A DNA stretch of 32,005 nt from positions 1 through 32,005 of the forward strand of contig NZ_CALDKF010000106.1 of the NCBI RefSeq assembly GCF_937898925.1, given 5' to 3'. This stretch comes from an uncultured Methanobrevibacter sp. Its GTDB lineage: Archaea; Methanobacteriota; Methanobacteria; Methanobacteriales; Methanobacteriaceae. The notes under the pieces are model-generated. The model did no database searches, was not told where the DNA came from, and saw only the letters and a list, made by a program, of their open reading frames with translations. Position 1 is the first letter of the stretch. Every line of letters starts with the position of its first letter. The position numbers and the translations under genes were made by a program. Shown here one piece after another: positions 31,201 to 32,005 of this stretch.

Positions 31201-32005
31201 CAAGAACAATGTCACTTGCAATTCTAGAATCAATTACTTGGTTGAAGGATACGATGCTGATAATAGCAGAATCTATGACAATCACATAGATTACGGCGAT
31301 AAGGCATTGGTTGTAAGGGCTGTTGCATTATACAATTCCAACAACAACAGAGTTACAAACAATAGCGTTCCTTCATTGAAGCCACTGATTCCTCGCATTG
31401 TAAAGGAAATCAATAGAATATGGCAAATGAAATATCCTGAAAGTCCAGTGATATTCACTGAAGAGGACATCATATATAAAAGTGCAAACTCTCCTATGAT
31501 TGTGAGAAAGAACGGCACTGACTATGATCTCTTGGATTTGCTTGACTATGAACCTACAAGTCACCCAGATGTAATCTCTCCAGAGAATCAGTTGTTTGAT
31601 GATATTGGAGGAAAGAACAATACATTTGACAACAATGTTGTAAGGGATTCAGATGGAGGTTCAAGTGGCGGAAGCGGTACCGGTTCTGGAGGAGGCAATT
31701 CAGGAAACGGATCAAATTCCGGAGGCTCCAATTCAGGCAGCAATGGCAATGGAAACGGAAATGGAAACAGTTCCGGTGGCTATTCCACTGTGGATGGAAC
31801 AGGAATCAAGTCAAATTCAACAGTGATGGATGGAAACACAGTAGGTACTTCATCATCTGCTCCAGTGACTGAATCAGCTACTGCATACAACTTGAATGTT
31901 GATGAGGATCCTGCAGCTGCTCGTTCATTGTCATTAGGTGGAATGAATGCTCCTGTGCTTATAATATTGATATTGCTTATACTTGCATGTGCGGCAGAAC
32001 TTATA
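28202..32005 (+). CDS. Giant adhesin-like surface protein: signal, beta-helix, Ig-like, beta-helix, anchor (3' end missing)
   Basis: The frame is open for 1268 codons to the window edge. Residues 7-26 (LPSILALIVIIFLSLSAVSA) form a signal peptide with probable cleavage after AVSA. A Thr/Asp-rich linker follows. A right-handed beta-helix of NosD type spans roughly 100-540, with repeated units such as NVIANNTL, AVIANNTIYT and LIYNNTI. An Asp/Asn/Gly/Thr linker and an Ig-like (Big_1) domain come next at about 570-662 (FLKDKDGNPISGVNVTFSLL...). A second beta-helix spans about 690-1130. A Gly/Ser/Asn-rich hinge (about 1150-1197) resembles a wall-spanning stretch. The last residues present, APVLIILILLILACAAELI, look like a C-terminal membrane anchor, so little is probably missing. 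NosD-like helices bind or process polysaccharides. The role is likely adhesion, and no catalytic residues are evident. Confidence 0.88.
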   Translation, partial: MTNKMKLPSILALIVIIFLSLSAVSASENIDLVTNATDSAIDDTIAIPDSSNDLTSGFDDSNHEITDNDLITDTNDLDDEITSPKESEKIGSSNEEPDTLSAEPIVIDSSSYSRYFDSDGKIKSGTLKDGDTIKIKSISDKIFTIDKRLNIISDDGATLSNCLIRLVKGSSGSVLENLKIVNTKEKITGSNYYLSGISIIDSSENTIKNSIINVSVHKCFAIMMSNASYNKIINNTLISGLSSTIPMTASSYNEIRDNYLESEYTNMIYQSAYGNGDFMPIEDEVCSGNIIANNYLKSRNGTYNSYCYAIYLMQTASGNGAVIANNTIENAFYGIIVEAPNTLIYNNTISSIGGPAAILASGNDIIVSGNNISTEHTDVHDWNDDGNVVAIQNTGKNNVIANNTLRSVGSDSILNTGENAVIANNTIYTESANGINTTKSNVKIENNTIVGVNSTGVMIFTSRLAENITIRNNDFESDKSAVVLRGNVSYTLVCDNRISISGDSDAIAVLKYTNRNPITPSHNAIYNNTINGQVVNMTDPSEIERNDTDNGTGNDTNGTGGDIDNGTYSDTKINTAITVVDTSIIKGNELVVFLKDKDGNPISGVNVTFSLLNQNYVRTTDGEGKASLQINANIGNYAMNISYAGNDTFNPCKVSTKINVLRNQFIVTEDNFYTCFDDNGYLKSDYEDYELIFKGNFNDKRIILNRPVILKSEGAKLLDSVIKIESDNVAVDGFTIINSNPGNAADNHRFAILLDNVKNVNVTNNNIQLESYDNGYGIYVSESSNCNISSNTVKAKANALTFGIMLYDSSKNTLRNNNILVNGTSKPHLYDSTIKVDSSISVDDYEAEGMVIPEVYKTYGIILFYSSSNDIGYNNVKATSGVDKYYTAIKESTNSIVGIDLYYESNNNKVHHNNVNVTAKDPYLYGLGVLGAETGKRDQVSANNSFTDNDISVSGTYYAAGLIAGYNSINTTMARNKIHCESNNVSYGAILEGADDTKFYKNNVTCNSRINYLVEGYDADNSRIYDNHIDYGDKALVVRAVALYNSNNNRVTNNSVPSLKPLIPRIVKEINRIWQMKYPESPVIFTEEDIIYKSANSPMIVRKNGTDYDLLDLLDYEPTSHPDVISPENQLFDDIGGKNNTFDNNVVRDSDGGSSGGSGTGSGGGNSGNGSNSGGSNSGSNGNGNGNGNSSGGYSTVDGTGIKSNSTVMDGNTVGTSSSAPVTESATAYNLNVDEDPAAARSLSLGGMNAPVLIILILLILACAAELI

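Noticed and set aside
1..32005. tRNA, rRNA or other structured RNA genes
   Set aside because: No G+C-rich blocks, cloverleaf patterns or known riboswitch cores were seen in the AT-rich intergenic gaps.

Overview
The window is AT-rich archaeal DNA with a gene set typical of the Methanobacteriales, most likely a gut or rumen Methanobrevibacter. Supporting evidence from the sequence: a MraY-like transferase, a Mur-type ligase and a CarB-like ATP-grasp protein in a row (the pseudomurein wall gene set), deoxyhypusine synthase, the archaeal form of PyrF, NikR, a HycI-type hydrogenase peptidase, DUF2149/DUF2162-like genes beside an ExbB/MotA gene, and large adhesin-like surface proteins with Ig-like and beta-helix repeats. 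Many genes are preceded by a GGTGAT/GTGAT-type ribosome binding site 3-8 nt before ATG, and I used this to choose starts. No rRNA, tRNA, CRISPR array or intact insertion sequence was seen.

Layout. 1-1707: C-terminal part of a secreted Ig-repeat surface protein, cut by the left edge. 1881-5505 (minus strand): a short-chain dehydrogenase, an AMP-forming acyl-CoA ligase, and an isopropylmalate/homoisocitrate dehydrogenase. 5845-7818: a HEAT-repeat protein, a winged-helix-like protein and an alpha/beta hydrolase. 8065-10404: the nickel regulator NikR, a PRMT-like methyltransferase, and a HycI-type hydrogenase maturation peptidase with a long Asn-rich insertion. 10539-14808: the three pseudomurein-type genes, which would build and load a lipid-linked wall precursor. 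14901-17161: a two-gene unit of a HEPN-like/AP2-repeat protein and a zinc-ribbon protein. 17201-18023: a small tautomerase and a decayed Rpn-type nuclease remnant. 18098-25892: CapA-like protein, dUTPase, HisG, HTH-CBS regulator, deoxyhypusine synthase, a membrane protein, PyrF, and a CDP-glycerol transferase-like protein. 26134-28008: DUF2149, DUF2162-like and ExbB/MotA-like genes. 28202-32005: a giant beta-helix/Ig surface protein cut by the right edge.

How the parts fit: the window is a patchwork of small transcription units around three themes. One is the cell surface (adhesin-like proteins at both ends, pseudomurein genes, CDP-glycerol transferase, CapA). One is nickel and hydrogenase supply (NikR, HycI). 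The rest is core metabolism (HisG, PyrF, Dut, deoxyhypusine synthase).

The best candidates for something under-described are: (a) the DUF2149-DUF2162-ExbB unit, where DUF2149 carries an ExbD/TolR-like membrane Asp; (b) the HEPN-like/AP2-repeat protein paired with a zinc-ribbon protein; and (c) a cluster of repeated half-sites, including a perfect 20-bp inverted repeat, around the promoter of the HTH-CBS regulator.
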